Shown here: positions 51,642 to 60,467 of the stretch, one piece after another
Position numbering within the stretch: the stretch's first letter is position 1
Layout: the number at the start of each line of letters is the position of its first letter
DNA from: Albimonas sp963816545
GTDB taxonomy: Bacteria; Pseudomonadota; Alphaproteobacteria; Rhodobacterales; Rhodobacteraceae
NCBI GenBank assembly: GCA_963816545.1
Contig: CAWFLE010000005.1
Span: forward strand, 186,001-250,000
DNA: 64,000 bases
Direction: 5' to 3'
Translations under genes and position numbers: made by a program
Notes under the pieces: model-generated
What the model was told of the DNA's origin: nothing
Databases searched by the model: none
The model's input: the letters and a program-made list of their open reading frames with translations, nothing else

Positions 51642-51895
51642 GGCGGCGTCCGCCCCGAACCTGACCGCCCGCTGGACAGCGCGTTCATCGCTGCGTAATC
51701 TCCGGTTGACGCTGCGATTTACGGCGGCCTGTCCGATGCGGGCGGGTGGAAGAGGTGGAGCGCCATGAAATTCAACAGGGGGTCCGGCGGCGCGCGTCGG
51801 ATGCGCGCGGGCTGAGGGCGGGTTTGAGGGTCCGTGCGCAGAAGGGAACGGAGGCGCATGACGGGCCGCGGCCGCTGCCCTCGGCGTTCTCCCGC

Positions 51896-52279
51896 ATGGT
51901 CGGATGGCGGCCGAAGGCCACGCCGGAGAAGCTCATCCTCGTGCCGGTGGCGGCGCTGATCCTGCTGTCGCTGATGGATTTCAGCCTGATCGTCGCCGCC
52001 CGGTGGGAGATGGAGGCGGCGGCGCGGGAGGCCGCCCGGACCATCGCCCGCGAGGCGGCCACCCCCGCCGAGGCCGCGGCGGCCGCCCGGCGCCGGGTGC
52101 AGGCGGATGGCGGCGACATCGCGGTCACGGTCATCGACGGGCCGGTGGTGGTGGTGGAGGTCTCGCGCCCCACGCAGAGCGTCTCGGTCTTCGGCTTCTG
52201 GCGGCTGGTGGCGCCGAACCGGCTGGCGATGCGCGGCCAGGCGCGCCGGATCACTCCCGCTTCAGCAGCCGATCGGTGA
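51896..52279 (+). CDS. TadE/TadG-like membrane-anchored protein
   Basis: A 127-residue protein with one helix (LILVPVAALILLSLMDFSLIVAA) followed by REAARTIAREAATPAEAAAAARRRV, the pattern of TadE/TadG-type pilin-like proteins after the helix. The usual TadE glutamate motif is not clear. The start is uncertain: a GTG at 51746 extends the frame by 50 codons. It ends 29 bases inside the convergent phosphatase gene. No other tad genes are in the window. Confidence 0.55.
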   Translation: MVGWRPKATPEKLILVPVAALILLSLMDFSLIVAARWEMEAAAREAARTIAREAATPAEAAAAARRRVQADGGDIAVTVIDGPVVVVEVSRPTQSVSVFGFWRLVAPNRLAMRGQARRITPASAADR

Positions 52280-53012
52280 TCCAGCCGGCGATCCGCCCCA
52301 GCGGCCGGCGCGGGCGGGACTTGAAGGCTGCGAGCATCGCGTCGCGGTCGTATTCCGTCTCCACCCATGCGTCGAACGGCAGGCCCCGGGCCTCGGCCCC
52401 GGTCGCTTCGGCGAAGAAGCGGTCCAGCACGCCGGTCGGGCCGCGGCTGAAATGACCGTAGCGGAGCGAGAGCTGGCGCGAGGCGGTCGCGACGCTCGCG
52501 CCCTCCATCCAGATCATCCAGAGCGCGGCCATGAAGCCGGCGCGGTCCGCCCCGGACTTGCAGTGGAAGAGCACGGGAGTCTCCACCTCCTGCATCAGGG
52601 CGCGAAGGGCGCGAAGCTCCTCCCGGCTCGGCAACCCGCGGGAGCGCAGGACCGTGCGGTGGAACTCGATTCCCAGCCGCTGGCACACGTCCCGCTCCAG
52701 CGCATAAGAGCCGAAGAGCACGCCGCCGCGCAGGAAGATCACCGATTTCAGGCCGCGCCGCGCCAGCCGCGCGATCTGGCGGGGCGAGGGCTGGGCCGAG
52801 CGCCAGGCGCGGTCTCCCACCCGGTGGAGGTTCAGGTAGAGGATCCGCAGGATCCCGTGGTCCACCGCCATCATGTTGAGCCAGGCGCGGAAGCGCGCGC
52901 CCGGCCGGGCGAGATCGGTTTCCCACAGCGCCTCGGCCCGGAGGCGCCGGGCCATGCGCCGCTCCCCCTCCGCCTCCAGCTTCCGGGCGCGCCGGGTCTC
53001 TCGGTCCGTCAC
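52251..53012 (-). CDS. tyrosine/dual-specificity protein phosphatase
   Basis: A 253-residue phosphatase with the P-loop HCKSGADRAG (CX5R) near residue 150 and a preceding aspartate region. The N-terminal 30 residues are Arg/Glu-rich, and YLNLHRVGDRAWRSAQPSP resembles bacterial phosphatases of the DSP type that act on small phosphorylated proteins. GTG start, four bases downstream of the FMN reductase stop. The substrate is unknown. Confidence 0.8.
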   Translation of the reverse strand: MTDRETRRARKLEAEGERRMARRLRAEALWETDLARPGARFRAWLNMMAVDHGILRILYLNLHRVGDRAWRSAQPSPRQIARLARRGLKSVIFLRGGVLFGSYALERDVCQRLGIEFHRTVLRSRGLPSREELRALRALMQEVETPVLFHCKSGADRAGFMAALWMIWMEGASVATASRQLSLRYGHFSRGPTGVLDRFFAEATGAEARGLPFDAWVETEYDRDAMLAAFKSRPRRPLGRIAGWITDRLLKRE

Positions 53013-53016
53013 CGGG

Positions 53017-53577
53017 TCAGCCGCGCAGGGGCTTGAGCGCCTCGGCCCAGAGGCGGAGCTCGTCCAGCATGGGGGCGACCGCCGCCTCGTGCTGTTCGTT
53101 CGGCTTGAAGGCGCCCTCGGCCAGGTGCTGCTGCACGAAGGGGATGGTCACGCTCTCGGGCAGGGGCATGATCTTGAACGTCGTGAGGATCGCCTTCATG
53201 GACTGCGCGCCCCGCACGCCGCCCGAGACGCCGCCATAGGTCACGAAGGCCGCGGGCTTCCGCGCCCATTCCTGCACGAGGTAGGTCAGCGCGTTGACCA
53301 GCGCCGGCGTCGGGCCGTGATTGTATTCGGGGGCCACGAAGACGAAGGCGTCGGCGGCCTCCACCGCCTCGCTCCACCGCCTGGTGTGGTCATGCTCGTA
53401 CTGGCGAAGGCGCGGATGCTTCGGCTCGTCGAAGACGGGCAGGGCGCGCTCGGCCAGATCCTCCAGCGTCACGTCGAAGCCGCCATGGGCGCGGGCGGCC
53501 TCCGCGAACCAGGTTCCCACGGGAAGCCCGACGCGGCCGGGGCGGGTGGAGGCGATGACGACGCTGAGACGGAGCAT
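53017..53577 (-). CDS. NADPH-dependent FMN reductase
   Basis: A 186-residue flavodoxin-fold enzyme. It has SVVIASTRPGRVGLPVGTWF for the FMN phosphate and DAFVFVAPEYNHGPTPALVNALTYL, the family signature, then VTYGGVSGGVRGAQSMKAIL. Likely an azoreductase/quinone-type reductase. Start chosen at MLRLSVV (53577); the longer frame to 53709 has no support. Confidence 0.88.
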   Translation of the reverse strand: MLRLSVVIASTRPGRVGLPVGTWFAEAARAHGGFDVTLEDLAERALPVFDEPKHPRLRQYEHDHTRRWSEAVEAADAFVFVAPEYNHGPTPALVNALTYLVQEWARKPAAFVTYGGVSGGVRGAQSMKAILTTFKIMPLPESVTIPFVQQHLAEGAFKPNEQHEAAVAPMLDELRLWAEALKPLRG

Positions 53578-53729
53578 GGCGATCCTCGCGGTGCGCGGGC
53601 GGCGTGAGGCCCGACCTACACGGCGCGCGAGAAAAAGGTCAAGCGCGGGCCCCGGAACCGCTTGCTGAACCTTGCCTGACGCAATTTCAACGCTAAACAT
53701 TCCGGCCACGAACGACTAGGGGGACGGGA

Positions 53730-55220
53730 ATGGCGGCAGGGCAGGTCGCGAAGGGCGAGCGCGCCCCGGAGGGCGGCGCCATGGGCGCGCTCATGCGGGA
53801 CCGCGACTGGAGCGCCAGCGCCCTCGGACCCCGGGACCGCTGGCCGCAGAGCCTGCGCACCACGGTTTCTCTGCTGATGGAATCGCCCGTCCCGATGGTG
53901 CTGCTGTGGGGCGAGGCCGGGGCGATGCTCTACAACGACGCCTACCGGGAGATCGCCGCCGACCGCCACCCGGAGCTCTTCGGCGCCGAGGTGCGCAAGG
54001 GGTGGGGGGAGCTCTCGGACTTCAACGACCACGTCATGCGCCATGTGCTGGCGGGCGGCACGCTCAGCTACCGCGACAAGGAGCTGGTGCTCGCACGCTG
54101 CGGGGAGCAGCAGCGCGCGTGGTTCGACCTCGACTATTCGCCGGTGCGCGACGAGGACGGCCGGCCGGCCGGCGTGCTCGCCTTGGTGCGGGAGACGACG
54201 GGGCGTGTGCTGGCGGAGCGTCATGCGAACGCCGAGCTGGACCGGCTGAAGCGCCTGTTCGAGCAGGCGCCGACCTTCATGGCGATGCTGCGGGGCCGGG
54301 ACCACGTCTTCGGGCTGGCCAATCCCTGCTACATGCAGCTCGTGGGCGACCGCGAGGTGATCGGCCGCCCGGTGCGCGACGCGCTGCCAGAACTGGCGGA
54401 GCAGGGCTTCCTGGACATCCTCGACGAAGTGTTCCGGACGGGCGAGGCGGTCACGCAGCACTCGACCCGCGTGGCCCTCCAGCGCAGGCCCGGCGCGCTG
54501 CCCGAGACGCGGTTCGTCGATTTCGTGTTCCAGCCGATCCACGAGGCCGCCGGCGACATCTCGCAGATATTCGTCCAGGGCTCCGACGTGACCGAGCGGG
54601 TCGAGGGCGAGATGCGCCAGCGGGTGCTGATGAACGAGCTGGACCACCGGGTGAAGAACACGCTCGCGACGGTGCTCGCGATCCTGTCGCGCACGATGCG
54701 GCCGGGGATCCCGGCCGAGGAGGCGGCGGAGAAGGCGCGGCGGCGGATCATGGCGCTCGCACGCGCGCAGGACGTGCTGACGCGGGAAAGCTGGGACGGG
54801 GCGGACCTGCGGTCGATGGCGGAGGCGGCCTTCGCGAGCCATTCGGGCCTTGCGGGGCGGATCGAGCTGTGCGGCCCGCCCGTGCGCCTCTCGCCACGGG
54901 AGGCGTTGTCGCTGTCGCTGGCGCTGCATGAGCTGTGCGCCAACGCGCTCGCGCATGGGGCGTTGTCCTGCGAGGCGGGGCGGGTTCGGCTGCACTGGGA
55001 CCTTGAGGACGACGGCGCGCGCCCCATCCTCTCGCTCGTCTGGCGGGAGAGCGGCGGACCTTCCGTGAGCCCGCCGCGGCGCAGGGGGTTCGGCGCGACC
55101 CTGATCGAACGGGGACTGGCGATGGAACTCGGCGGCGACGCGCGGATCGACTACCTGCCCGAGGGCGTGGCCTTCGAGTTCCGCGCCCAGCTCGAGGCGG
55201 CGGAGGCGCCGGGTGGCTGA
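53730..55220 (+). CDS. HWE-family sensor histidine kinase with two PAS domains
   Basis: A 496-residue soluble kinase. Two PAS-like domains (about residues 50-150 and 170-285) precede the HWE dimerisation domain: the phospho-acceptor is H306 in MNELDHRVKNTLATVLAI. The ATP domain has LALHELCANALAHGAL and the W-x-E motif LVWRESGG. HWE kinases often act in light or general stress responses of alphaproteobacteria. It overlaps the following response regulator by eight bases. No cysteine typical of LOV domains was identified. Confidence 0.9.
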   Translation: MAAGQVAKGERAPEGGAMGALMRDRDWSASALGPRDRWPQSLRTTVSLLMESPVPMVLLWGEAGAMLYNDAYREIAADRHPELFGAEVRKGWGELSDFNDHVMRHVLAGGTLSYRDKELVLARCGEQQRAWFDLDYSPVRDEDGRPAGVLALVRETTGRVLAERHANAELDRLKRLFEQAPTFMAMLRGRDHVFGLANPCYMQLVGDREVIGRPVRDALPELAEQGFLDILDEVFRTGEAVTQHSTRVALQRRPGALPETRFVDFVFQPIHEAAGDISQIFVQGSDVTERVEGEMRQRVLMNELDHRVKNTLATVLAILSRTMRPGIPAEEAAEKARRRIMALARAQDVLTRESWDGADLRSMAEAAFASHSGLAGRIELCGPPVRLSPREALSLSLALHELCANALAHGALSCEAGRVRLHWDLEDDGARPILSLVWRESGGPSVSPPRRRGFGATLIERGLAMELGGDARIDYLPEGVAFEFRAQLEAAEAPGG

Positions 55221-55575
55221 TCGAAAGCGGCTTCGGGTGCTCGTGGTGGAGGACGAGGCGCTCATCGCCATGATGATCGAGGATTATCTCCTCGACATGG
55301 GGCACGAGGTGGTGGGCCCGGTCTCCCGGCTCGAACCGGCGGTGGGGATGGCCGCGACGGAGCGCTTCGACTGCGCGCTGCTGGACGTGAACCTGTCGGG
55401 CCGGCGGTCCTTCCCGGTGGCCGAGGCGCTGGAGGCGCGGCGCATCCCCTTCCTCTTCGCCACCGCCTATGGCGAGGAGGCGCTGTCGCCGGAATTCGCC
55501 GCTCGCCCGCTGCTGCGCAAACCGTTCTCGGCCGCCGCGCTGCAGGAGGCGCTGGAGGCGCTGGTCCGCGCCTGA
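55213..55575 (+). CDS. single-domain response regulator
   Basis: A 120-residue receiver domain without an output domain. The acidic pocket is VLVVEDEALIA (E13, D14), the phospho-acceptor D58 is in CALLDVNLSG, Thr in FATAYG and Lys in LLRKPF. The GTG start lies inside the kinase gene, so it is a cognate partner and may shuttle phosphate or interact with another protein. Confidence 0.92.
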   Translation: MADRKRLRVLVVEDEALIAMMIEDYLLDMGHEVVGPVSRLEPAVGMAATERFDCALLDVNLSGRRSFPVAEALEARRIPFLFATAYGEEALSPEFAARPLLRKPFSAAALQEALEALVRA

Positions 55576-55623
55576 GGCGCGGGGCCTTCCCGACGATCTT
55601 CACAGGTGTTCCCGGGGAGGGGA

Positions 55624-55697
55624 TGGAGGCGACGCCCGGAATCGAACCGGGGTGCACGGATTTGCAATCCGCTGCGTAACCACTCCGCCACGTCGCC
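55624..55697 (-). tRNA. tRNA-Cys (anticodon GCA)
   Basis: On the minus strand the acceptor GGCGACG pairs with CGTCGCC, the D arm is followed by the anticodon stem-loop CGGATTGCAAATCCG with anticodon GCA, the T arm is GGTTCGATTCC, and the 3' CCA is encoded. 74 nt. It lies 48 bases after the response-regulator gene, convergent to it. Confidence 0.97.
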
Positions 55698-55926
55698 AAC
55701 CTGCTGCGGTGCTTATCCATTCGCCCCGCCCTCGTCAACGGACCCGCGCCCGGTTTTCACCCCCGGTGGTCGCATTCATGTTCCGGATCCGTTCTATCTT
55801 CGGCCTCGCCTTGGGATCTCGGTGGCGACGGCCGGGCCCGACGCGCCGGGGGCCGGCTTTCGCGCAGGAGGCGAGGTCGTCCGCGGGGCGAAGACGGACC
55901 TCGCCGGGTGTGCGGAAAGCGGGGGC

Positions 55927-57036
55927 TCAGGGCAGGGCGCCGGTGCGGTGCAGGCGGATCTTCAGGCCGCCATGTGGGATCGGCGGGCCCGGCGGATCGA
56001 AGGGCAGGCCCGTGGCGCGGGCGAGCTCGGGCGCGTCGGTCAGGAGGCCGACGCGCCAGCCGGAGAAGCCCTCGCGCAGGCGGTCCCCCAGCGTGGCGTA
56101 GACGGCGCGCAGCAGCTTGCGCTCGCCGATCCGCCCGCCATAGGGCGGGTTCACCATCACAAGGCCCGGGGGGCCGTGGGGCCGCGCCAGCTCGCCCACC
56201 GGGCGGCGGAGGAAGTCGGTCCAGCCGTCCACCCCGGCGCGGGCTGCGTTCTCGGCGCTCATCCGCACGGCGCCGGCATCGCGGTCGAAGCCGAGGAAGC
56301 GCGCCGCGGGCGCCGCGGGCGGCGGGGCCGTGCGCATCGCCTCCCAGGCGGCGGGGTCGTGGCCGGCCAGAAGCTCGAAGGCGAAGGGGCGGGCGCGGCC
56401 GGGCTCGAGGCCGGCGGCGATCTCGGCGGCCTCGATAGGGAAGGTGCCGGAGCCGCACATCGGGTCCGCGACAGGCTCGCGCCCGTCGAAGCCGCAGGCG
56501 CGCAGGAACAGGGCGGCCATCGTCTCCCGCATCGGGGCCTTGGCCACGGCCTGCTTGAAGCCGCGGCGGTGCAGGGGGGCGCCGGAGGTATCGAGGCTCA
56601 GGGTGCAGAGGTCGTCCTCGATGCGCACGAGGATGCGCAGAGGGGCGTCCTCGGCGGTCCCGGCGCCCAGGGTCTCGCGGATCGCGGTCTCCACCCGCTG
56701 CGCGGCGGCGCCGGCGTGGTAGATGCGGGACTTGCGGCAGACGGCCTCGACGCGGACGGGGATGTCCGGGCGCAGGACCTCTCCCCACGGGACCTTGCGC
56801 GCCCGCTTGTCGAGTTGGGCGAGATGCATGGCCCGGAAGCTCGCGAAGCGGACCAGCACGCGCCCGGCGCCGCGCAGCTCCAGGTTCGCGCGCATGACCT
56901 CCGACCAGCCGCCGCGGACGCGCACGCCGCCGGGCTCGACGAGGGGCTCGGCGAAGCCCCGTTCCCGCGCCTCGTCGGCCAGAAGCGGCTCCAGGCCCGG
57001 CGGGGCGGCGAGGAAGATGTCGAAGGGATCGCTCAT
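55927..57036 (-). CDS. THUMP-domain rRNA methyltransferase (RlmL-type)
   Basis: A 369-residue class I SAM-dependent RNA methyltransferase. An N-terminal ferredoxin-like/THUMP region (FDIFLAAPPGLEPLLADEARERGF to ILVRIEDDLCTLSLDTSG) precedes the catalytic fold with VADPMCGSGTFPIEAAEIA (SAM) and the N6/N2 motif MVNPPYGGRIGE. It resembles the N-terminal half of E. coli RlmL, which makes m2G2445 in 23S rRNA; the site here is inferred. Confidence 0.85.
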   Translation of the reverse strand: MSDPFDIFLAAPPGLEPLLADEARERGFAEPLVEPGGVRVRGGWSEVMRANLELRGAGRVLVRFASFRAMHLAQLDKRARKVPWGEVLRPDIPVRVEAVCRKSRIYHAGAAAQRVETAIRETLGAGTAEDAPLRILVRIEDDLCTLSLDTSGAPLHRRGFKQAVAKAPMRETMAALFLRACGFDGREPVADPMCGSGTFPIEAAEIAAGLEPGRARPFAFELLAGHDPAAWEAMRTAPPPAAPAARFLGFDRDAGAVRMSAENAARAGVDGWTDFLRRPVGELARPHGPPGLVMVNPPYGGRIGERKLLRAVYATLGDRLREGFSGWRVGLLTDAPELARATGLPFDPPGPPIPHGGLKIRLHRTGALP

Positions 57037-57257
57037 GGCGCCCTCCATAGCCGCATCCGCCGGGCGCGGCGAGGGAGGGCCTGCGTCGGAGCAGCGCCCA
57101 CCGCCGCGCCTCTGGTTGGCGACCGGCCCGCGGCGCGTGGCGGACCGGGAACCACCGGGCGCCGGAGCCAGAGGCGGACCGCCGGCCATGCGCCGCGGGC
57201 GGGCGCGCAACCGGAGGCGGAACGCCCGGCGCGGCGCCTCCGCAGGAGACTGCGCGC

Positions 57258-59522
57258 TCAGCTCCGGATGCGGACCGGGACGCCCTTGTAGGCGGGGGTC
57301 TTGGACAGCTCCTCGTGGTAGTGGAGCGGGATCACCGGGTTGATTTCGGGGTAGTAGGCGGTCACGCAGCCGTCGGGCAGGTCGTAGGGCGTCACCCGCA
57401 GCGGCGGCGAGAGCCGCTCCACCCCGTCCTCCACCGCGCTCTCCACCGTCACCACCTGGTCGGCCACCAGCCCGCGCCGCTCCATCTCCCGCGGCGAGAT
57501 CATCAGCACATCCCGTCGGTCCCGGATCCCGCGCAGGCGGTCGTCATAGCCGTAGATCGTGGTGTTGAACTGGTCGTTGGAGCGCACGGTCACCAGCGTC
57601 AGCTCCCCGTCCTCCGGGGGCTCGCCCAGCGCGCAGAGGGTGTGGGGCGCGGTGAAATGCGCGCGGCCGGTGTCGGTCTTCCACTCCCGCTCCCGCGCCG
57701 GGTTGCCCTTGTAGAAGCCGCCGGGGGTGAAAAGGCGCTTGTTGAAGTCGCGGAACTTGTCGGGGTAGCTCGCCTCGATCAGGTCGCGCACGAGGCCGTA
57801 GTCCCCGGTCCACTCGTCCCACTTCACCTTCGGGTTGGGGGAAACGGCGGCCTTGGCGATGCCCGCCACGATGGCGATTTCGGACTTCAACTCGGGGCTC
57901 GCGGGCTTGCGGCGGCCTTGTGATCCGTGGATGCAGCTCAGGCTGTCCTCCATGCTCACCGCCTGCGGGCCGGCCGCCTGCACGTCCTCCTCCGAGCGCA
58001 CGAGGCAGGGCAGGAGCCACGTCGCCCGCCCCGGCAGCAGGTGGGAGCGGTTAAGCTTGGTGGCGATCTGGACGTTCAGCTCCAGCCCCTGCCACGCGCC
58101 GTCCGTCCGACCCTGGTCGGGGATCGCGCGGGCGAAGTTGCCGCCGAGGCTGACGAACCCCTTCACCCGCCCGTCCAGCAGCCCCTCCACCGCCTCGACG
58201 GTGTTCATGCCGGTCTCCTTGGGAACCTCGAAGCCGAACAGCTCTTCCAGCTTCTCCACCGGCACCAGCTCCGGCTTTTCGGAGATGCCCACCGTGCGCT
58301 GCCCCTGCACGTTGGAATGGCCGCGGACCGGAGAGATGCCGGCGCCCTTCCTCCCCATGTTCCCGCGCATCAGCAGCAGGTTGGTCAGCATCGCGATGTT
58401 GAGCCAGCCGTGGACATGCTGCGTCAGCCCCATGCCGTAGATGCCGATCACCCGCTCGGCCTTCGCATAGCGGTCGGCGATGTCCTCCAGCGCCTCCCGC
58501 GCAAGGCCCGAGATCCGCTCGACCTCCGCCCAGTCGGCGCCGCGCATCCGGGCCTCGAACTCCTCGAACCCGTCCGTATGTTCCTCCACGAAGGCGCGGT
58601 CGATCACGCCGCCGTCGCGGTCGTCCAATTCGAACAGGCGCTTGCACATGCCCGTCATCGCCGCGATGTCGCCGCCCGGCCGCACCTGGAGATAGCTGCG
58701 CGAGATCTCGGTGTCGGCGCCGGTCAGCATCTCCTTCGGGCTCTGCGGGTTGCGGAACTCCAGCAGCCCCTTCTCCTTCAGCGGGTTGAAGGTGACGATG
58801 TCGCAGCCCCGCTTCGAGGCCTCCTGAAGCGGGTGCAGGAACCGGGGCGAATTGGTGCCCGTGTTCTGCCCGAAGAACAGGATCATGTCGCAATGCTCGA
58901 AATCATCGAGCACGCAGGTCCCCACCGAGGCGCCGATCACCTTCTTGAGCCCGACGCTCGTGGTCTCGTGGCACATGTTGGAGCTGTCGGGGAGGTTGTT
59001 GTTCCCGTAGAGCCGCGCGAGCAGGGCGTAGAGGTAGGACGTCTCCAGCGCCGCCCGCCCGGAGGCGTAGAACACCACCGATTTCGGATCGAGCCGGTTC
59101 AGCTCCGCTCCGATCCCGTCGAACGCCTCCTGCCAGGAGCAGGCGAGGTAGCGGTCGCTCTGCGCGTCGTACTTCATCGGGTGGGTCAGCCGGCCGACCA
59201 TCTCCAGGTCGTGGTCCGACCAGCCGCGCAGCTCGGTCAGCGTGCGGCTCTCCAGGAACTCCGGCCCGCAGCGGTCTCGCGTCAGGTCCCAGATGGTGGC
59301 CTTGGCGCCGTTCTCGCAGAACTCGAACGGGTGGGGGGACGGCGGCTTCGTCCAGGCGCAGGAGGTGCACATGTGCCCCCCCGGCTTGTTCTGCCGCATC
59401 AACGTCTCCATCACGCCGGGGTCCGGCCGCTCGGTCTTCAGGATCTTCGCCACGCCCTGGAGCGAGCCCCAGCCGCCGCTCGGCCCCTCGTAGCCCGCCG
59501 TTCCGTCCTTGGCCTTGCTCAT
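57258..59522 (-). CDS. FdhF/YdeP family molybdopterin oxidoreductase
   Basis: A 754-residue Mo/W-bisPGD enzyme close to E. coli YdeP. It begins GYEGPSGGWGSLQGVAKI, has a cysteine pair in CTSCAWTKPPSPHPFEFCENGAK, NMCHETTSVGLKKVIGASVGT with the likely Mo-ligand Cys, and the domain IV LVTVRSNDQFNTTIYGYDDR. YdeP-type proteins affect acid resistance; activity is unproven. No FdhD or other Mo-enzyme subunit is adjacent; moaB is at 24.4 kb. A 221-base gap after rlmL holds nothing recognisable. Confidence 0.88.
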   Translation of the reverse strand: MSKAKDGTAGYEGPSGGWGSLQGVAKILKTERPDPGVMETLMRQNKPGGHMCTSCAWTKPPSPHPFEFCENGAKATIWDLTRDRCGPEFLESRTLTELRGWSDHDLEMVGRLTHPMKYDAQSDRYLACSWQEAFDGIGAELNRLDPKSVVFYASGRAALETSYLYALLARLYGNNNLPDSSNMCHETTSVGLKKVIGASVGTCVLDDFEHCDMILFFGQNTGTNSPRFLHPLQEASKRGCDIVTFNPLKEKGLLEFRNPQSPKEMLTGADTEISRSYLQVRPGGDIAAMTGMCKRLFELDDRDGGVIDRAFVEEHTDGFEEFEARMRGADWAEVERISGLAREALEDIADRYAKAERVIGIYGMGLTQHVHGWLNIAMLTNLLLMRGNMGRKGAGISPVRGHSNVQGQRTVGISEKPELVPVEKLEELFGFEVPKETGMNTVEAVEGLLDGRVKGFVSLGGNFARAIPDQGRTDGAWQGLELNVQIATKLNRSHLLPGRATWLLPCLVRSEEDVQAAGPQAVSMEDSLSCIHGSQGRRKPASPELKSEIAIVAGIAKAAVSPNPKVKWDEWTGDYGLVRDLIEASYPDKFRDFNKRLFTPGGFYKGNPAREREWKTDTGRAHFTAPHTLCALGEPPEDGELTLVTVRSNDQFNTTIYGYDDRLRGIRDRRDVLMISPREMERRGLVADQVVTVESAVEDGVERLSPPLRVTPYDLPDGCVTAYYPEINPVIPLHYHEELSKTPAYKGVPVRIRS

Positions 59523-59675
59523 GCCCGGATCCTCCTGAAGCCGCGTTTCCCGAACAACTGGCGCGAATCCGCCGGAAGGCGACCGCGCGGCCGCATTGCG
59601 CGGGCCGCCCGATTGTGGCACTTCGCCCCGGAGGGCCCGCGATGGCCCGCCGAGGAACCCCGCGGAGAGCCCCGG

Positions 59676-60332
59676 ATGACCGATTACGCCGCAGCCCGCC
59701 TCGCGATGGTGGACAACCAGATCCGCACCGCCGACGTGACCAGCTACGCCATTCTCGACGCCCTGCAGGACGTCCCGCGCGAGCGTTTCGCCCCCGTCGG
59801 CCTGAAGCCCGTGGCCTATCTGGGCGAACACCTCCCTCTCGGCCCCGGCCGCGTGATGCTCGACCCCCGCAGCTTCGCCAAGATGCTGGAGGCCGCGGAT
59901 GTGGGCCCCGACGACCTCGTGCTCGACGTGGCCTGCGGGCTCGGCTACTCCACGGCGGTGCTCGCGCGCCTCGCGGCGGCGGTGATCGCGGTGGAACCGG
60001 ATCCCGACATGGCCCGCGCCGCCTCCTCCGCCCTGACCGAGCTGGAGGTCCACAACGCCGAGGTGGTGGAGGGTCCGCTGACCGACGGGGCGAAGGACCA
60101 CGCCCCCTACAACGTCATCTTCGTCAACGGCGGGGTCGAGGAGATCCCGCAAAGCCTGACCGACCAGCTCCGCGAGGGCGGCCGGCTGGTGTCGATCCGC
60201 ATGACCACTCCGGCCTGCGGGCGCTGCGAGGTGCTGACCCTCTCGGGCGGCATCCTCTCGCCCTGGCGCGCGTTCGACGCCACCGCCCCCGTTCTCGACG
60301 GGTTCGCCAAGGCTCCGGCATTCGAATTCTGA
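59676..60332 (+). CDS. pcm: protein-L-isoaspartate O-methyltransferase family
   Basis: A 218-residue repair methyltransferase. It has MVDNQIRTADVTSYAILDALQDVPRERFAP, the SAM motif LVLDVACGLGYSTAVLARL and IAVEPDPDMARAA. The family's usual region around the catalytic Ser (LDPRSFAKMLEA) resembles the alphaproteobacterial group that lies next to tolC. It repairs isoaspartyl residues or is a relative whose substrate is not known. Start chosen at 59676 (GGAGAGCCCCGG upstream). Confidence 0.85.
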   Translation: MTDYAAARLAMVDNQIRTADVTSYAILDALQDVPRERFAPVGLKPVAYLGEHLPLGPGRVMLDPRSFAKMLEAADVGPDDLVLDVACGLGYSTAVLARLAAAVIAVEPDPDMARAASSALTELEVHNAEVVEGPLTDGAKDHAPYNVIFVNGGVEEIPQSLTDQLREGGRLVSIRMTTPACGRCEVLTLSGGILSPWRAFDATAPVLDGFAKAPAFEF

Positions 60333-60467
60333 GGCTCCCGCGGCTCAAGATCGCGGCCGAAGCCTGCGGGCGCTTTCGACTTTCCGGCCGCGGACCTCTC
60401 GGCTAGGGTCGTCGCGCGGCGCGGCGATCGGCTTCGAGCGGACGGAGCGCCACCTTCCAAGGGCGGG

